NCBI RefSeq assembly: GCF_002291445.1
Contig: NZ_CP014137.1
Coordinates: forward strand, 4,774,001-4,838,000
Direction: 5' to 3'
DNA: 64,000 nt
DNA from: Brenneria goodwinii
Lineage (GTDB): Bacteria; Pseudomonadota; Gammaproteobacteria; Enterobacterales; Enterobacteriaceae
Shown: positions 7,890 through 16,849 of the stretch, one piece after another
Layout: every line of letters begins with the position of its first letter
Numbering within the stretch: the first letter of the stretch is position 1
Made by a program: the position numbers and the translations under genes
The notes under the pieces: model-generated
What the model was told of the DNA's origin: nothing
The model's input: the letters and a program-made list of their open reading frames with translations, nothing else
The model's database searches: none

Positions 7890-9803
7890 TCAGGATGAGA
7901 GTTGCTGGTTCATTTGCTCCAACTGTTCCTGCGCATCAAGCCATGCCATTTCGGTTTCTTCCAAATCCGTCTTCACCTTTATCTGCTGTTGCAGACAGTC
8001 GGTAAGTTCGGCCTTGCGGCTGACGTCATAAAGCCCGGTGTCCGCCAGTTTGGCCTCAATGGCTTCCAGCTCCGCGCCCAATTTTTCCATCTGCTGTTCA
8101 AGCCGGGCGATTTGCTTACGCAGGGGCTGCGTCTGGGCTCTCAATTCGGCCTCTCGCCGCTTCTGCTCTTTTCTGGCCTGGGCGCTATTGGCGGCGTTCT
8201 CTTTGGGGGCGTCGTCGTCGCCGCCGTCCTGACGCTGCCTCTCCATCAGCCATTGCTGGTAATCTTCCAGATCGCCATCAAAAGGCTCCACCTTTCGGTC
8301 ATGGACCAGATAGAGATCGTCGGTGGTGGAGCGGATCAGATGCCGGTCGTGCGATACCACTACCAGTGCGCCTTCAAAATCGATCAGCGCTTCCGTCAGC
8401 GCCTGCCGCATATCCAGATCCAGGTGGTTGGTGGGCTCATCCAGCAGCAGCAGGTTTGGCCGCTGCCAGACAATAAGCGCCAGCACCAGCCGGGCTTTTT
8501 CCCCTCCGGAGAAGCGTTCGGTGATTTCCGTCACCTTGTCGCCTTGAAAACCGAAGCCGCCGAGATAATCGCGCAACTGCTGTTCGGTTTCCCGCTCCGC
8601 CAAACGCACCATATGTTGCAATGGCGATTCATCGGCGCGCAGAAACTCCAACTGGTGCTGGGCGAAATAACCCAGTTTCACGCCCTTGGACAGACCGATT
8701 TCGCCGTGAATGGGCGCCAGCGTGCCCGCCAGAAGTTTGATCAGCGTCGATTTCCCTGCGCCATTGTGGCCCAGCAGCCCGATGCGTGAACCGGGGACCA
8801 GATTCAGCTTGATCGACTCCAGGATCAGTTTGTCGCCGTAACCGGCGCTGACTTTCTCCATTCTCAGCAGGGGATTAGGCAGCGACTCCGGGGCGCGGAA
8901 ACTGAAGCGAAACGGGTTGTCCACATGGGCGGGAGCAATCATTTCCATGCGCTCCAGCATTTTTATCCGGCTTTGCGCCTGCTTGGCTTTGGTCGCCTTG
9001 GCGCGGAAACGGTCGATATAGTGCTGCAGATGCGCGACGCGCTCCTGCTGATGCTCGTATAGCGACTGCTGCTGCGCCAGCCGCGTGGCTCGCTGCTGTT
9101 CGAAAGAGGTGTAGTTGCCGGTGTATTCGTTAAGCGTCTGTTGCTCTATGTGCAATATTTTGTTAACGATGGGATCGAGGAAGTCACGGTCGTGCGAAAT
9201 CAACACCAGCGTGCCCGGATAACTTTTCAGCCACTTTTCCAGCCAGATAACCGCATCCAAATCAAGGTGGTTGGTGGGTTCATCCAGCAATAGCAGATCG
9301 GAACGGCAGATTAGCGCCTGCGCCAGGTTGAGACGCATGCGCCAACCGCCGGAGAAGGCGCTGACAGGCTGTTGCAACTGCGATTGAGAAAAACCGAGTC
9401 CGTTAAGTAAACTGGCGGCTCTGGCCTGAATCGTCCAGGCTTGAATGGCATCCAGCTTGTCGTGAAGCGTGGCAATGGCGTGGCCGTCGTTATTTTCGTT
9501 GGCGCGTTGCAGCTCGGCCTCAAGCTGGCGGAATTCCCGATCGCCGTCGATAACATAGTCAATGGCCGGCACATCCAGAGCCGGCGTTTCCTGGTTGACC
9601 CAGGCCAGCGCCCAGCCCTGAGGAAAAGTGGCGCTACCGCCGTCGGCGCTGATTTCACCTTTTAGTAATGCTAACAGGGTAGATTTACCACAGCCGTTCT
9701 TACCCACTAAACCGACCTTCTGGCCCGGATTAATGGTCGCCGTTGCATTGTCCAGCAGAACGCGTACACCACGTCGAATTTGCAGCGAGGAGAAAACAAT
9801 CAT
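7890..9803 (-). CDS. yheS: ABC-F family ATPase YheS
   Basis: Duplicated ABC ATPase without membrane segments, 637 residues, the same length as E. coli YheS. First cassette: Walker A GKNGCGKS at 34-41, signature FSGGW, Walker B LLLDEPTNHLD. A charged linker with RAKATKAKQAQSRIK follows, then the second cassette with Walker A GHNGAGKST and FSGGEKARL. The C-terminus is a charged coiled coil rich in Glu, Arg and Gln. ABC-F proteins act on the ribosome at the E site; the exact trigger for YheS is not settled. It is divergent from kefG. Confidence 0.93.
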   Translation of the reverse strand: MIVFSSLQIRRGVRVLLDNATATINPGQKVGLVGKNGCGKSTLLALLKGEISADGGSATFPQGWALAWVNQETPALDVPAIDYVIDGDREFRQLEAELQRANENNDGHAIATLHDKLDAIQAWTIQARAASLLNGLGFSQSQLQQPVSAFSGGWRMRLNLAQALICRSDLLLLDEPTNHLDLDAVIWLEKWLKSYPGTLVLISHDRDFLDPIVNKILHIEQQTLNEYTGNYTSFEQQRATRLAQQQSLYEHQQERVAHLQHYIDRFRAKATKAKQAQSRIKMLERMEMIAPAHVDNPFRFSFRAPESLPNPLLRMEKVSAGYGDKLILESIKLNLVPGSRIGLLGHNGAGKSTLIKLLAGTLAPIHGEIGLSKGVKLGYFAQHQLEFLRADESPLQHMVRLAERETEQQLRDYLGGFGFQGDKVTEITERFSGGEKARLVLALIVWQRPNLLLLDEPTNHLDLDMRQALTEALIDFEGALVVVSHDRHLIRSTTDDLYLVHDRKVEPFDGDLEDYQQWLMERQRQDGGDDDAPKENAANSAQARKEQKRREAELRAQTQPLRKQIARLEQQMEKLGAELEAIEAKLADTGLYDVSRKAELTDCLQQQIKVKTDLEETEMAWLDAQEQLEQMNQQLSS

Positions 9804-9928
9804 AAAGCGCCGTATGTTCAGAGTATGTTAAATTATTGACTTGATATCAGGACCATCGTGTCCTGTTTTTTAGTCGTTGCGCTGCATGGTAGCGGAAAAT
9901 GACCACCATGACGACGCTTTGGAGGGGA

Positions 9929-10483
9929 ATGATGTCGCAGCCACCCAAGATTCTGCTGCTGTATGCCCATCCGGAATCACAAGACTCGGTGGCGAACCGG
10001 GTTTTACTGCAACCGGCGCAACAGCTGGATAATGTCACGGTGCATGATCTGTATGCGCATTATCCTGATTTTTTTATCGATATTTATCATGAACAACAGC
10101 TGTTGCGCGAGCATCAGGTAATCGTGTTCCAGCATCCGCTTTATACCTACAGTTGCCCCGCTTTATTAAAGGAGTGGCTTGACCGAGTCTTATCTCGCGG
10201 TTTCGCCAACGGCGTCGGCGGTAACGCGCTGGCGGGAAAACATTGGCGCTCGGTGATTACTACCGGTGAACCGGAGGAAGCCTATCGGATTGGCGGTAAG
10301 CGCCACTATCCGATGGACGATTTTCTGCGTCCGTTTGAGATGACCGCCTCACTGTGCCGTATGCGCTGGATCAAACCCATGATTGTTTACTGGGCGCGCC
10401 GTCTGCCGCCCGATGTGTTGTCCAGTCATGCGCTGGCCTATGCCCAATGGCTGGCGTCTCCTTTTTCCCCCGAGGAGCGCTGA
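9929..10483 (+). CDS. kefG: KefG, ancillary NAD(P)H oxidoreductase-like protein of the KefB potassium efflux system
   Basis: Flavodoxin-fold quinone-reductase-like protein of 184 residues, the same as E. coli KefG. Family text LLLYAHPESQDSVANRVLL at the start, then FQHPLYTYSCPALLKEWLDRVLSRGFA and TTGEPEEAY. It binds KefB on the cytoplasmic side and is needed for full glutathione-gated potassium efflux during electrophile stress. An in-frame ATG lies 30 bases earlier, but ATG at 9929 has GGAGGGG eight bases before it and gives the family start MMSQP. The stop lies one base before the kefB ATG. Confidence 0.94.
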   Translation: MMSQPPKILLLYAHPESQDSVANRVLLQPAQQLDNVTVHDLYAHYPDFFIDIYHEQQLLREHQVIVFQHPLYTYSCPALLKEWLDRVLSRGFANGVGGNALAGKHWRSVITTGEPEEAYRIGGKRHYPMDDFLRPFEMTASLCRMRWIKPMIVYWARRLPPDVLSSHALAYAQWLASPFSPEER

Positions 10484-10484
10484 T

Positions 10485-12293
10485 ATGGAAAGTTCTACGC
10501 TGCTTACCGCCGGCGTTCTGTTTTTGTTTGTGGCGGTCGTCGCCGTACCGATTGCGGCGCGCCTGGGTATCGGCGCGGTATTGGGTTATCTGATCGCCGG
10601 GATCGCCATCGGCCCCTGGGGATTAGGGTTTATCCGCGACGTTGACGCGATTCTGCATTTTTCCGAGCTCGGCGTGGTTTTTCTGATGTTTATCATCGGG
10701 TTGGAGCTGAATCCGAAAAAACTGTGGACGCTACGGCGCTCTATTTTTGGCGTCGGCGCCGCGCAGGTCGGGGTGAGCACGCTGGTACTGGGCGGCGTGC
10801 TTTATCTGACGGATTTCTCCTGGCAGTCCGCGCTGATAGGCGGGCTGGGGCTGGCGATGTCGTCGACGGCGATGGCGTTGCAGCTGATGCGTGAAAAAGG
10901 GATGAATCGCAACGAGTCCGGGCAACTGGGATTTTCCGTCCTGTTGTTTCAGGATTTGGCGGTGATACCGGCGCTGGCCCTGATCCCGATTCTGGCGGGC
11001 GTCCAGGGCGAGATTGATGACTGGAACCAAGTGGCGCTCAAGGTCGCGGCATTCGCCGGTATGTTGATCGGCGGTCGTTATCTGGTGCGTCCGCTGTTTC
11101 GTTTTATCGCCGCCTCCGGCGTGCGTGAAGTGTTTACCGCGGCGGCGCTGTTGTTGGTGCTGGGTTCGGCGCTGTTTATGGAAGCGTTAGGTTTTTCGAT
11201 GGCGCTGGGCACCTTTATTGCCGGTGTGCTGTTAGCTGAAAGCGAATATCGCCATGAGCTGGAGATCGCCATTGAGCCGTTTAAGGGGCTGCTGCTGGGA
11301 TTGTTCTTTATTTCCGTCGGCATGGCGCTCAACCTCGGCATTCTCTATGTTCATATCGTGAAAGTGCTGATCGCCGTACTGATACTGGTGGCGGTAAAAG
11401 GTACGGTGCTTTATGTCCTGGCCCGCATTAACCGCATGCGCCGATCGGAACGCTTACAGTTTGCCGGCGTATTGAGCCAGGGCGGTGAGTTTGCGTTTGT
11501 GCTGTTTTCAGCCGCCTCGACGTACAACGTCCTGCAAGGCGACCAACTGCCGCTGCTGTTGGTGACGGTGACGCTCTCGATGATGACGACCCCGCTATTA
11601 ATGCAGCTCATCGATCGTATTCTGACTCGCCGCTATAACACGGTGGACGTGCCCGACGAGAAACCTTACGTTGCCGATGATGAACCGCAGGTGATTGTGG
11701 TGGGATTCGGACGTTTCGGGCAGGTGATCGGCCGCTTGCTGATGGCCAATGAAATGCGTATTACGGTGCTGGAGCGCGATATCAGCGTCGTTAGTTTGAT
11801 GCGCAGTTATGGTTATAAAGTATACTATGGTGATGCGACCGAGTTGGAGCTATTGCGTTCGGCGGGAGCGGAAAAGGCGCAGTCGATCGTCATCACCTGC
11901 AATACGCCGGAAGATACGATGGCGATAGTACATTTGTGCCAGCAGCATTTCCCTCATCTGGAACTCCTGGCCCGGGCGCGTGGCCGTGTTGAAGCGCATG
12001 AGCTCTTGCAGGCGGGGGTTAAACATTTTTCCCGTGAAACGTTTTCCAGTTCGTTGGAGTTGGGCCGCAAAGCGCTGATGTCGTTGGGGATGCATCCTCA
12101 TCAGGCCTATCGCGCCCAGCAGCATTTTCGCCGTTTGGATATGCGGATGTTGCGAGAACTGATGCCGCAGTTACAAAACGATGTGGCGCAAATATCCCGG
12201 GTGAAGGAAGCGCGCCGCGAACTGGAAGACATCTTTCAGCAGGAAATGCAGCATGAGCGCCGCCGCTTGGATGACTGGGAAGAGTTTGAATAA
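10485..12293 (+). CDS. kefB: Glutathione-regulated potassium/proton antiporter KefB
   Basis: CPA2 antiporter of 602 residues (E. coli 601). About twelve membrane segments fill residues 1-380, with the conserved FLMFIIGLELNPKKLW and LGTFIAGVLLAESEYRHELE. An RCK/TrkA-N domain follows with the nucleotide-binding loop VVGFGRFGQVIG (about 400-411). It releases potassium and acidifies the cytoplasm when glutathione adducts form. The open frame runs back into kefG; the ATG at 10485 gives MESSTLLTAGVLF, as in homologues. Co-transcribed with kefG and probably yheV. Confidence 0.95.
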   Translation: MESSTLLTAGVLFLFVAVVAVPIAARLGIGAVLGYLIAGIAIGPWGLGFIRDVDAILHFSELGVVFLMFIIGLELNPKKLWTLRRSIFGVGAAQVGVSTLVLGGVLYLTDFSWQSALIGGLGLAMSSTAMALQLMREKGMNRNESGQLGFSVLLFQDLAVIPALALIPILAGVQGEIDDWNQVALKVAAFAGMLIGGRYLVRPLFRFIAASGVREVFTAAALLLVLGSALFMEALGFSMALGTFIAGVLLAESEYRHELEIAIEPFKGLLLGLFFISVGMALNLGILYVHIVKVLIAVLILVAVKGTVLYVLARINRMRRSERLQFAGVLSQGGEFAFVLFSAASTYNVLQGDQLPLLLVTVTLSMMTTPLLMQLIDRILTRRYNTVDVPDEKPYVADDEPQVIVVGFGRFGQVIGRLLMANEMRITVLERDISVVSLMRSYGYKVYYGDATELELLRSAGAEKAQSIVITCNTPEDTMAIVHLCQQHFPHLELLARARGRVEAHELLQAGVKHFSRETFSSSLELGRKALMSLGMHPHQAYRAQQHFRRLDMRMLRELMPQLQNDVAQISRVKEARRELEDIFQQEMQHERRRLDDWEEFE

Positions 12294-12323
12294 TGCCTAA
12301 ACTGAAATGTAAGTCGGGACAAT

Positions 12324-12518
12324 ATGCGTAAACGCTTTATTGCCGGGGCGATCTGCCCTCAATGTCAGACGCAGGATACGCTGGCCGTCGGGCGTGAAAA
12401 TCAGACGGAAACGGTCGTCTGCGTAAAGTGCGGCTATCAACAAAGCCGTTCGGATGAACCCGACATGATTGCCGGGCGTCCTGCGGATGAAATTATCGGC
12501 ATTTTTCACCCGGAGTAG
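12324..12518 (+). CDS. yheV: YheV family putative zinc-ribbon protein
   Basis: Protein of 64 residues (E. coli 66) with two CxxC pairs, CPQC and CVKC, arranged as a zinc ribbon, the shared start RKRFIAGA and the shared end IGIFHPE. Function unknown. The ribosome site is weak (GTCGGGAC), which suggests translation coupled to kefB, whose stop is 30 bases upstream. Confidence 0.88.
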   Translation: MRKRFIAGAICPQCQTQDTLAVGRENQTETVVCVKCGYQQSRSDEPDMIAGRPADEIIGIFHPE

Positions 12519-12554
12519 ACTGGTGACTTCTTCATGCCCGCTGAACGCGGCATT

Positions 12555-12577
12555 AAAAAACGTTCCGGACGTTTTTT
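12555..12577 (+). terminator. Terminator after kefGB-yheV
   Basis: Hairpin with arms AAAAAACGT and ACGTTTTTT around TCCGG, followed by a T-run. It lies between yheV and slyD. A nearly identical hairpin occurs at 13771-13794. Confidence 0.7.
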
Positions 12578-12651
12578 TATTCCGGGCGGTACATGGGGAT
12601 TTTTTTCAGCTACAATTTGCGCCAGTTTGATTTCCAACGGTAGGAGATATC

Positions 12652-13218
12652 ATGAAAGTAGCAAAAGATCTGGTGGTCAGTCTGGCCTATCAGGTACGAA
12701 CAGAAGACGGTGTATTGGTTGATGAGTCTCCGGTGAGTGCGCCGTTGGACTATCTGCATGGCCATGGCTCGCTGATTTCCGGCCTGGAAAACGCATTGGA
12801 AGGCCGTACCGTGGGCGACCATTTTGACGTTAATATCGCGTCTAACGATGCTTATGGCAATTATGACGAAAACCTGGTTCAGCGCGTGCCCAAAGATGTA
12901 TTCATGGGCGTAGACGAACTTCAGGTCGGCATGCGTTTCCTGGCGGAAACCGATCAGGGACAGGTGCCGGTTGAAATTACCGAAGTTGAAGACGATCACG
13001 TTGTGGTTGATGGCAACCATATGCTGGCTGGCCAGAACCTGAGCTTCAATGTTGAGGTTGTTGCGATCCGTGAAGCGACGGAAGAAGAGCTGGCTCATGG
13101 TCATGTTCACGGTGAACACGGCCATGAACATGGCGACGGCTGTTGCGGCGGTCATGACCACGACCATGAACATGGTCAAGGCGGTTGTGGCGGTAACGGC
13201 GGATGCGGGTGCCACTAA
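12652..13218 (+). CDS. slyD: FKBP-type peptidyl-prolyl isomerase and metallochaperone SlyD
   Basis: Folding helper of 188 residues (E. coli 196). The FKBP domain (about 1-70 and 130-150) is interrupted by the insert-in-flap chaperone domain (about 76-120, DVFMGVDELQVG). The C-terminal 45 residues are an extreme His/Cys/Gly tail (HGHEHGDGCCGGHDHDHEH) that binds nickel and supports hydrogenase maturation. The ribosome site TAGGAG precedes ATG. A terminator follows at 13287. Confidence 0.96.
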   Translation: MKVAKDLVVSLAYQVRTEDGVLVDESPVSAPLDYLHGHGSLISGLENALEGRTVGDHFDVNIASNDAYGNYDENLVQRVPKDVFMGVDELQVGMRFLAETDQGQVPVEITEVEDDHVVVDGNHMLAGQNLSFNVEVVAIREATEEELAHGHVHGEHGHEHGDGCCGGHDHDHEHGQGGCGGNGGCGCH

Positions 13219-13286
13219 TCCGTCCGGCCTGAGGGCCGACCGACATCGTTTTGGGGTAAATGGTTCGTTGGTTTACCCGGCATATC

Positions 13287-13324
13287 ACATCAGGGCAGAG
13301 CGACGCTGTGCCCTGATGTTTTTT
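13287..13324 (+). terminator. slyD terminator
   Basis: Arms ACATCAGGGC (13287-13296) and GCCCTGATGT (13310-13319) with a 13-base loop, ending in a run of six T. Confidence 0.85.
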
Positions 13325-13415
13325 ATGGCGGGCGTCCTTGCCCGCCCGTCGCAAGCGATGTTGAAAAACGCTCCCGCCATTTTTTTATGCCTGCATACCT
13401 TTCGGTCAGTCGACA

Positions 13416-13634
13416 TTAATAGTGCGGCGGCGGCGTTTCTTCGGACTGCGGGGCGACTAATGAGGTTTGCTGGGTACGCAATCTTTCCGTCAACAGACGC
13501 ATTTGCTCGCGCAGCCGGCCGATTTCCCGCTCGTGTTGGATAATCGTCTGATTCAGCTCTTCAATCGTCAATTCCTGAAAGGCCTGTCGGCTTTCCAGCA
13601 GTTCGAGCCGTTCTTCAAATAAAGACGGTGACAT
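13416..13634 (-). CDS. slyX: SlyX, small coiled-coil protein
   Basis: 72 residues, the same length as E. coli SlyX. Nearly the whole protein is predicted coiled coil (heptads through LELLESRQAFQELTIEELNQ) and the tail EETPPPHY is the family hallmark. Function unknown. The open frame runs back to 13727, but the ATG at 13634 has AAGAGG upstream and gives the family start. It is divergent from fkpA. Confidence 0.92.
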   Translation of the reverse strand: MSPSLFEERLELLESRQAFQELTIEELNQTIIQHEREIGRLREQMRLLTERLRTQQTSLVAPQSEETPPPHY

Positions 13635-13770
13635 AGGTTTTCCTCTTACTTCCCATTTCCCCGAGAGTTTGTCAGAAAGAGGAAACTTCTGGTAGTAAAA
13701 ACGGTCGGAATAGGGCGCAATAGGCAATCTGAAGATCCTTGCCCGCTCTTGGGCGATTCAAGAGTGATGT

Positions 13771-13794
13771 TAAAAACGTTCCAGACGTTTTTTA
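13771..13794. repeat. Hairpin upstream of fkpA, near copy of the one at 12555-12577
   Basis: TAAAAACGT-TCCAG-ACGTTTTTTA. Compared with the hairpin upstream of slyD it differs in the loop and one edge base only. It lies in the divergent slyX/fkpA region, so its role there (attenuation or insulation) is uncertain. Confidence 0.55.
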
Positions 13795-13907
13795 TCAAAG
13801 GATTGTCGCGTGTGTCGTTGTGTTGTCTTCGTGCGCGCAGTTATAGTAGTTGCGAATTTATTTTTAATGATGGCTGGAGCGTGTTGCTCCAGATGCTGGA
13901 GAAATGG

Positions 13908-14726
13908 ATGAAATCACTGTTTAAGGTAACGCTGTTAGCAACGTCAATGGCTCTGACGCTGAATGCCGGCCAGGCGCTGGCAGCGGAAACGGCGCAGGCG
14001 TCTGATACGGCGACGACAGCCAAATTCAAGAATGATGAGCAGGCTGCGGCTTATGCGTTAGGCGCATCTTTGGGGCGTTACATGGATAACTCCCTTAAAG
14101 AGCAGGAAAAACTGGGTATCAAGTTGGATAAAGATCAACTGATTGCCGGTGTTCAGGATGCGTTTGCCGATAAGAGCAAGCTGAGCGACGAAGAAATTGA
14201 AAAAACATTGCAAGGTTTCGAAGGTCGCGTAAAAGCGGCGGCTGAAGCCAAAATGAAGCAGGATGCGCAAGAGAATGCGGATAAAGGCACCAAGTATCGT
14301 GATGCGTTCGCTAAAGAAAAAGGCGTGAAGAAAACCGAATCCGGTCTGCTGTATCAGGTTGAGAAAGAAGGCAACGGCAGTGCGCCGAAAGACAGCGATA
14401 CGGTTGTCGTTAACTACAAAGGCACGCTGGTTGACGGTAACGAGTTTGATAACTCCTACAAACGCGGCGAGCCGCTGTCTTTCCGTCTTGACGGTGTGAT
14501 CCCTGGCTGGACGGAAGGGTTAAAACACGTTAAGAAGGGCGGCAAAATTAAACTGGTCATTCCACCGACCCTGGCATACGGCGAAACCGGTGTCCCCGGT
14601 ATCCCGGCCAACTCTACGCTGGTGTTTGACGTTGAGCTGCTGGATATCAAATCCGAAGCCGATGTGAAAGCGGCCGATGATGCGAAGGCTGAAAAACCTG
14701 CCGCAGAAGAGAAAAGCGCGCAGTAA
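13908..14726 (+). CDS. fkpA: Periplasmic FKBP-type peptidyl-prolyl isomerase and chaperone FkpA
   Basis: 272 residues (E. coli 270). Signal peptide MKSLFKVTLLATSMALTLNAGQALA with cleavage near residue 25; N-terminal helical dimerisation/chaperone domain to about 115; C-terminal FKBP domain with VVVNYKGTLVDGNEFDNSY and FRLDGVIPGWTEGL. The tail is rich in Ala, Lys and Glu. The frame is open back to 13749; the ATG at 13908 is chosen because it begins the signal peptide shared with E. coli. FkpA is usually under envelope-stress sigma-E; I did not find a convincing sigma-E promoter by eye. Confidence 0.95.
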   Translation: MKSLFKVTLLATSMALTLNAGQALAAETAQASDTATTAKFKNDEQAAAYALGASLGRYMDNSLKEQEKLGIKLDKDQLIAGVQDAFADKSKLSDEEIEKTLQGFEGRVKAAAEAKMKQDAQENADKGTKYRDAFAKEKGVKKTESGLLYQVEKEGNGSAPKDSDTVVVNYKGTLVDGNEFDNSYKRGEPLSFRLDGVIPGWTEGLKHVKKGGKIKLVIPPTLAYGETGVPGIPANSTLVFDVELLDIKSEADVKAADDAKAEKPAAEEKSAQ

Positions 14727-14751
14727 TCCGTTACTCGGTTCGAAAATTGAT

Positions 14752-14780
14752 AAACCGCAGGCTATGTCTGCGGTTTTTTT
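14752..14780 (+). terminator. fkpA terminator
   Basis: Perfect stem AAACCGCAG/CTGCGGTTT with a 7-base loop and a run of seven T. Confidence 0.88.
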
Positions 14781-14903
14781 ATCTGTTCAATAAAGGTGAG
14801 TAAGTTCAACGTATGGAAACGAAACTGTTAATTTCAAGGACGCGCGAGTGGACATTTGCTAGACTGTGTTCCCTGTCAAGACAACAAATAGATGACGTAG
14901 AGG

Positions 14904-15638
14904 ATGGTGTTTACCATGTCTAATTCGCTTGTGTCTGGCGAATCTTACGACCTTGATTTGCTGGATGAACGCCCGTTTAGCCAAACGGATTATGAGATCC
15001 TGAAATCGTATGAAGCGGTGGTTGACGGCCTGGCCATGTTGATTGGCGAGCACTGTGAAATCGTGCTGCATTCTCTTGACGATCTGAAATGTTCCGCCGT
15101 ACGGATTGCCAATGGAGAACATACGGGCAGGAAAATCGGCTCGCCGATTACCGACCTCGCATTGCGCATGTTGCATGACATGGCCGGAGAAGACAGTAGC
15201 GTGTCGAAGGCTTATTTCACCCGCGCTAAAAGCGGCATGTTGATGAAGTCGGTCACGATAGCCATTCGCAACCGCGAACAGCGAGTAATTGGCTTACTCT
15301 GCATCAATATGAATCTGGATGTGCCTTTTTCTCAGATTGTACAAACGTTTCTTCCTCCTGAGACGCATGAAGTCGCGCCTTCTGTGAACTTTGCTTCGTC
15401 GGTTGACGATCTCGTCGCGCAAACGCTGGAATTTTCCATTGAGGAAGTCAATGCGGACCGGAATGTCTCTAACAATGCGAAAAACCGGCAAATTGTTCTG
15501 AGTCTGTATGAGAAGGGTATTTTTGATATTAAAGATGCGATTAATCAGGTCGCCGAGCGTTTGAATATCTCCAAACATACGGTGTATCTCTATATTCGCC
15601 AGTTTAAAAGCGGCGATTTCAGCGGGCACGAACGCTGA
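14904..15638 (+). CDS. yheO: YheO family transcriptional regulator (PAS-like and HTH)
   Basis: 244 residues (E. coli 240), highly conserved. The N-terminal YheO/PAS-like domain holds LIGEHCEIVLHSL and IRIANGEHTGRKIGSPITD; the C-terminus has an HTH: AINQVAERLNISKHTVYLYIRQFK. The DNA target and ligand are unknown. The stop overlaps the tusD ATG (TGATG), which ties it to the tRNA-thiolation genes in one transcript. The start could also be the ATG four codons downstream. Confidence 0.92.
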   Translation: MVFTMSNSLVSGESYDLDLLDERPFSQTDYEILKSYEAVVDGLAMLIGEHCEIVLHSLDDLKCSAVRIANGEHTGRKIGSPITDLALRMLHDMAGEDSSVSKAYFTRAKSGMLMKSVTIAIRNREQRVIGLLCINMNLDVPFSQIVQTFLPPETHEVAPSVNFASSVDDLVAQTLEFSIEEVNADRNVSNNAKNRQIVLSLYEKGIFDIKDAINQVAERLNISKHTVYLYIRQFKSGDFSGHER

Positions 15639-16027
15639 TGTTGCATTATTGTCTGCTGGTTACCGGCCCGGCTTATGGTACACAGCAAGCGAGCAGCGCT
15701 TTGCAATTTGCTCAAGCCGTACTGGATGAAGGGCATCGGTTGGAAAGCGTTTTCTTCTACCGTGAAGGCGTGCTGAATGCCAATCAGCTCACCGCGCCGG
15801 CGAATGATGAATTTGATCTGGTACGGGCTTGGCAGAGTTTGGGACAGGAACATCATGTGATGTTGAATGTCTGCGTCGCCGCCGCGTTGCGCCGCGGCGT
15901 TACCGATCGGCAACAGGCTGAGCAGTTGAATCTGGGGGCGGCGAATTTGCAGGATGGCTTTACCTTAAGCGGTCTTGGCGAACTGGCGCAATCCGTTCTG
16001 ACCTGCGATCGGGTTATCCAGTTTTAA
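15638..16027 (+). CDS. tusD: Sulfurtransferase subunit TusD
   Basis: 129 residues (E. coli 128), DsrE fold. The active cysteine is in NVCVAAALRRG (near residue 79). In the TusBCD hexamer it takes persulfide sulfur from TusA and passes it to TusE for 2-thiouridine at the wobble base of tRNAs for Lys, Glu and Gln. The start overlaps the yheO stop; tusC follows 20 bases later. Confidence 0.95.
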   Translation: MLHYCLLVTGPAYGTQQASSALQFAQAVLDEGHRLESVFFYREGVLNANQLTAPANDEFDLVRAWQSLGQEHHVMLNVCVAAALRRGVTDRQQAEQLNLGAANLQDGFTLSGLGELAQSVLTCDRVIQF

Positions 16028-16047
16028 TACGATTTCAAGGCAGAGTC

Positions 16048-16407
16048 ATGAAGCATGTCGCTTTTGTTTTTACCCACTCGCCTCACGGCAGCGCGTCCGG
16101 CCGGGAAGGATTGGATGCACTCCTTGCGATGTCCGCGCTGACGGAAGATATCGGCGTCTTCTTTATCGGCGATGGCGTATTACAGCTACTGCCGGGGCAG
16201 CAGCCGGAAAAGATTTTGATGCGTAATTACATTGCGACATTTGGCGTGCTGCCGCTGTATGACATCAAGCATTGCTATGTGTGCGAGGCGTCTCTTCAGC
16301 AACGGGGGATTGCTTTGGATACCGATTGGGTTCTGGACGTTGAGCTCCTTTCCCCTGAAGTATTAAGGCATCGGCTGGCGGATTACCGCTCGGTTCTCTC
16401 ATTTTAG
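16048..16407 (+). CDS. tusC: Sulfurtransferase subunit TusC
   Basis: 119 residues, the same as E. coli. DsrF-type subunit starting KHVAFVFTHSPHGSASGREGLDA; structural partner of TusD and TusB in the tRNA 2-thiolation relay. A cysteine pair-like region HCYVCEASLQQRG lies near 72-84. Confidence 0.94.
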   Translation: MKHVAFVFTHSPHGSASGREGLDALLAMSALTEDIGVFFIGDGVLQLLPGQQPEKILMRNYIATFGVLPLYDIKHCYVCEASLQQRGIALDTDWVLDVELLSPEVLRHRLADYRSVLSF

Positions 16408-16430
16408 CGTTAGCGCGAGTGTTTCTATCT

Positions 16431-16718
16431 ATGTTGCATACTCTTTCCCGTTCCCCTTATCACAGCGACATTGATGCGCTGTTGCGGTGTTTGGGGCCAG
16501 ACGACGCCGTGGTGCTATTGCAGGACGGCGTTATCGCCGCGCTGGCCGATACCGATATGGCGAACCGCCTGCTCAACGCCGCGGTCCTTCTGTATGTTTT
16601 GAAAAATGATGCGGACGCCAGAGGGCTGACTGCACAAATTTCAGACAATATTCCATTGATTGACTATAATCAGTTTGTTCAATTGACGGTTCAATACCCT
16701 AAACAGCTGGCTTGGTAA
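16431..16718 (+). CDS. tusB: Sulfurtransferase subunit TusB
   Basis: 95 residues, the same as E. coli, DsrH type. Start MLHTLSRSPYHSD and end LTVQYPKQLAW match the family. An in-frame GTG lies 12 bases upstream, but the ATG at 16431 matches homologues. Last gene of yheO-tusDCB; the str promoter begins 22 bases after its stop. Confidence 0.93.
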   Translation: MLHTLSRSPYHSDIDALLRCLGPDDAVVLLQDGVIAALADTDMANRLLNAAVLLYVLKNDADARGLTAQISDNIPLIDYNQFVQLTVQYPKQLAW

Positions 16719-16739
16719 CGCTGAATTTTTGTATATTTC

Positions 16740-16768
16740 TTGACTCCTTTCTCAGCCAGCCCTAAAAT
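16740..16768 (+). promoter_or_regulatory. str operon promoter
   Basis: -35 TTGACT (16740-16745), 17-base spacer, -10 TAAAAT (16763-16768). The same layout and similar flanks occur before E. coli rpsL. The leader of about 75 bases ends with the AGGAG site of rpsL. Confidence 0.85.
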
Positions 16769-16849
16769 TCTGCGTCCTCATACTTTGCCCTGCGCAAGTA
16801 CGAGACGATTTATTACGTGTTTACGAAGCAAAAACCAGGAGCTTTTTTA

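Noticed and set aside
13700..13907. Possible sigma-E promoter before fkpA
   Set aside because: A TCTGA hexamer is present, but I could not find a matching GAACTT-type -35 at the right distance.
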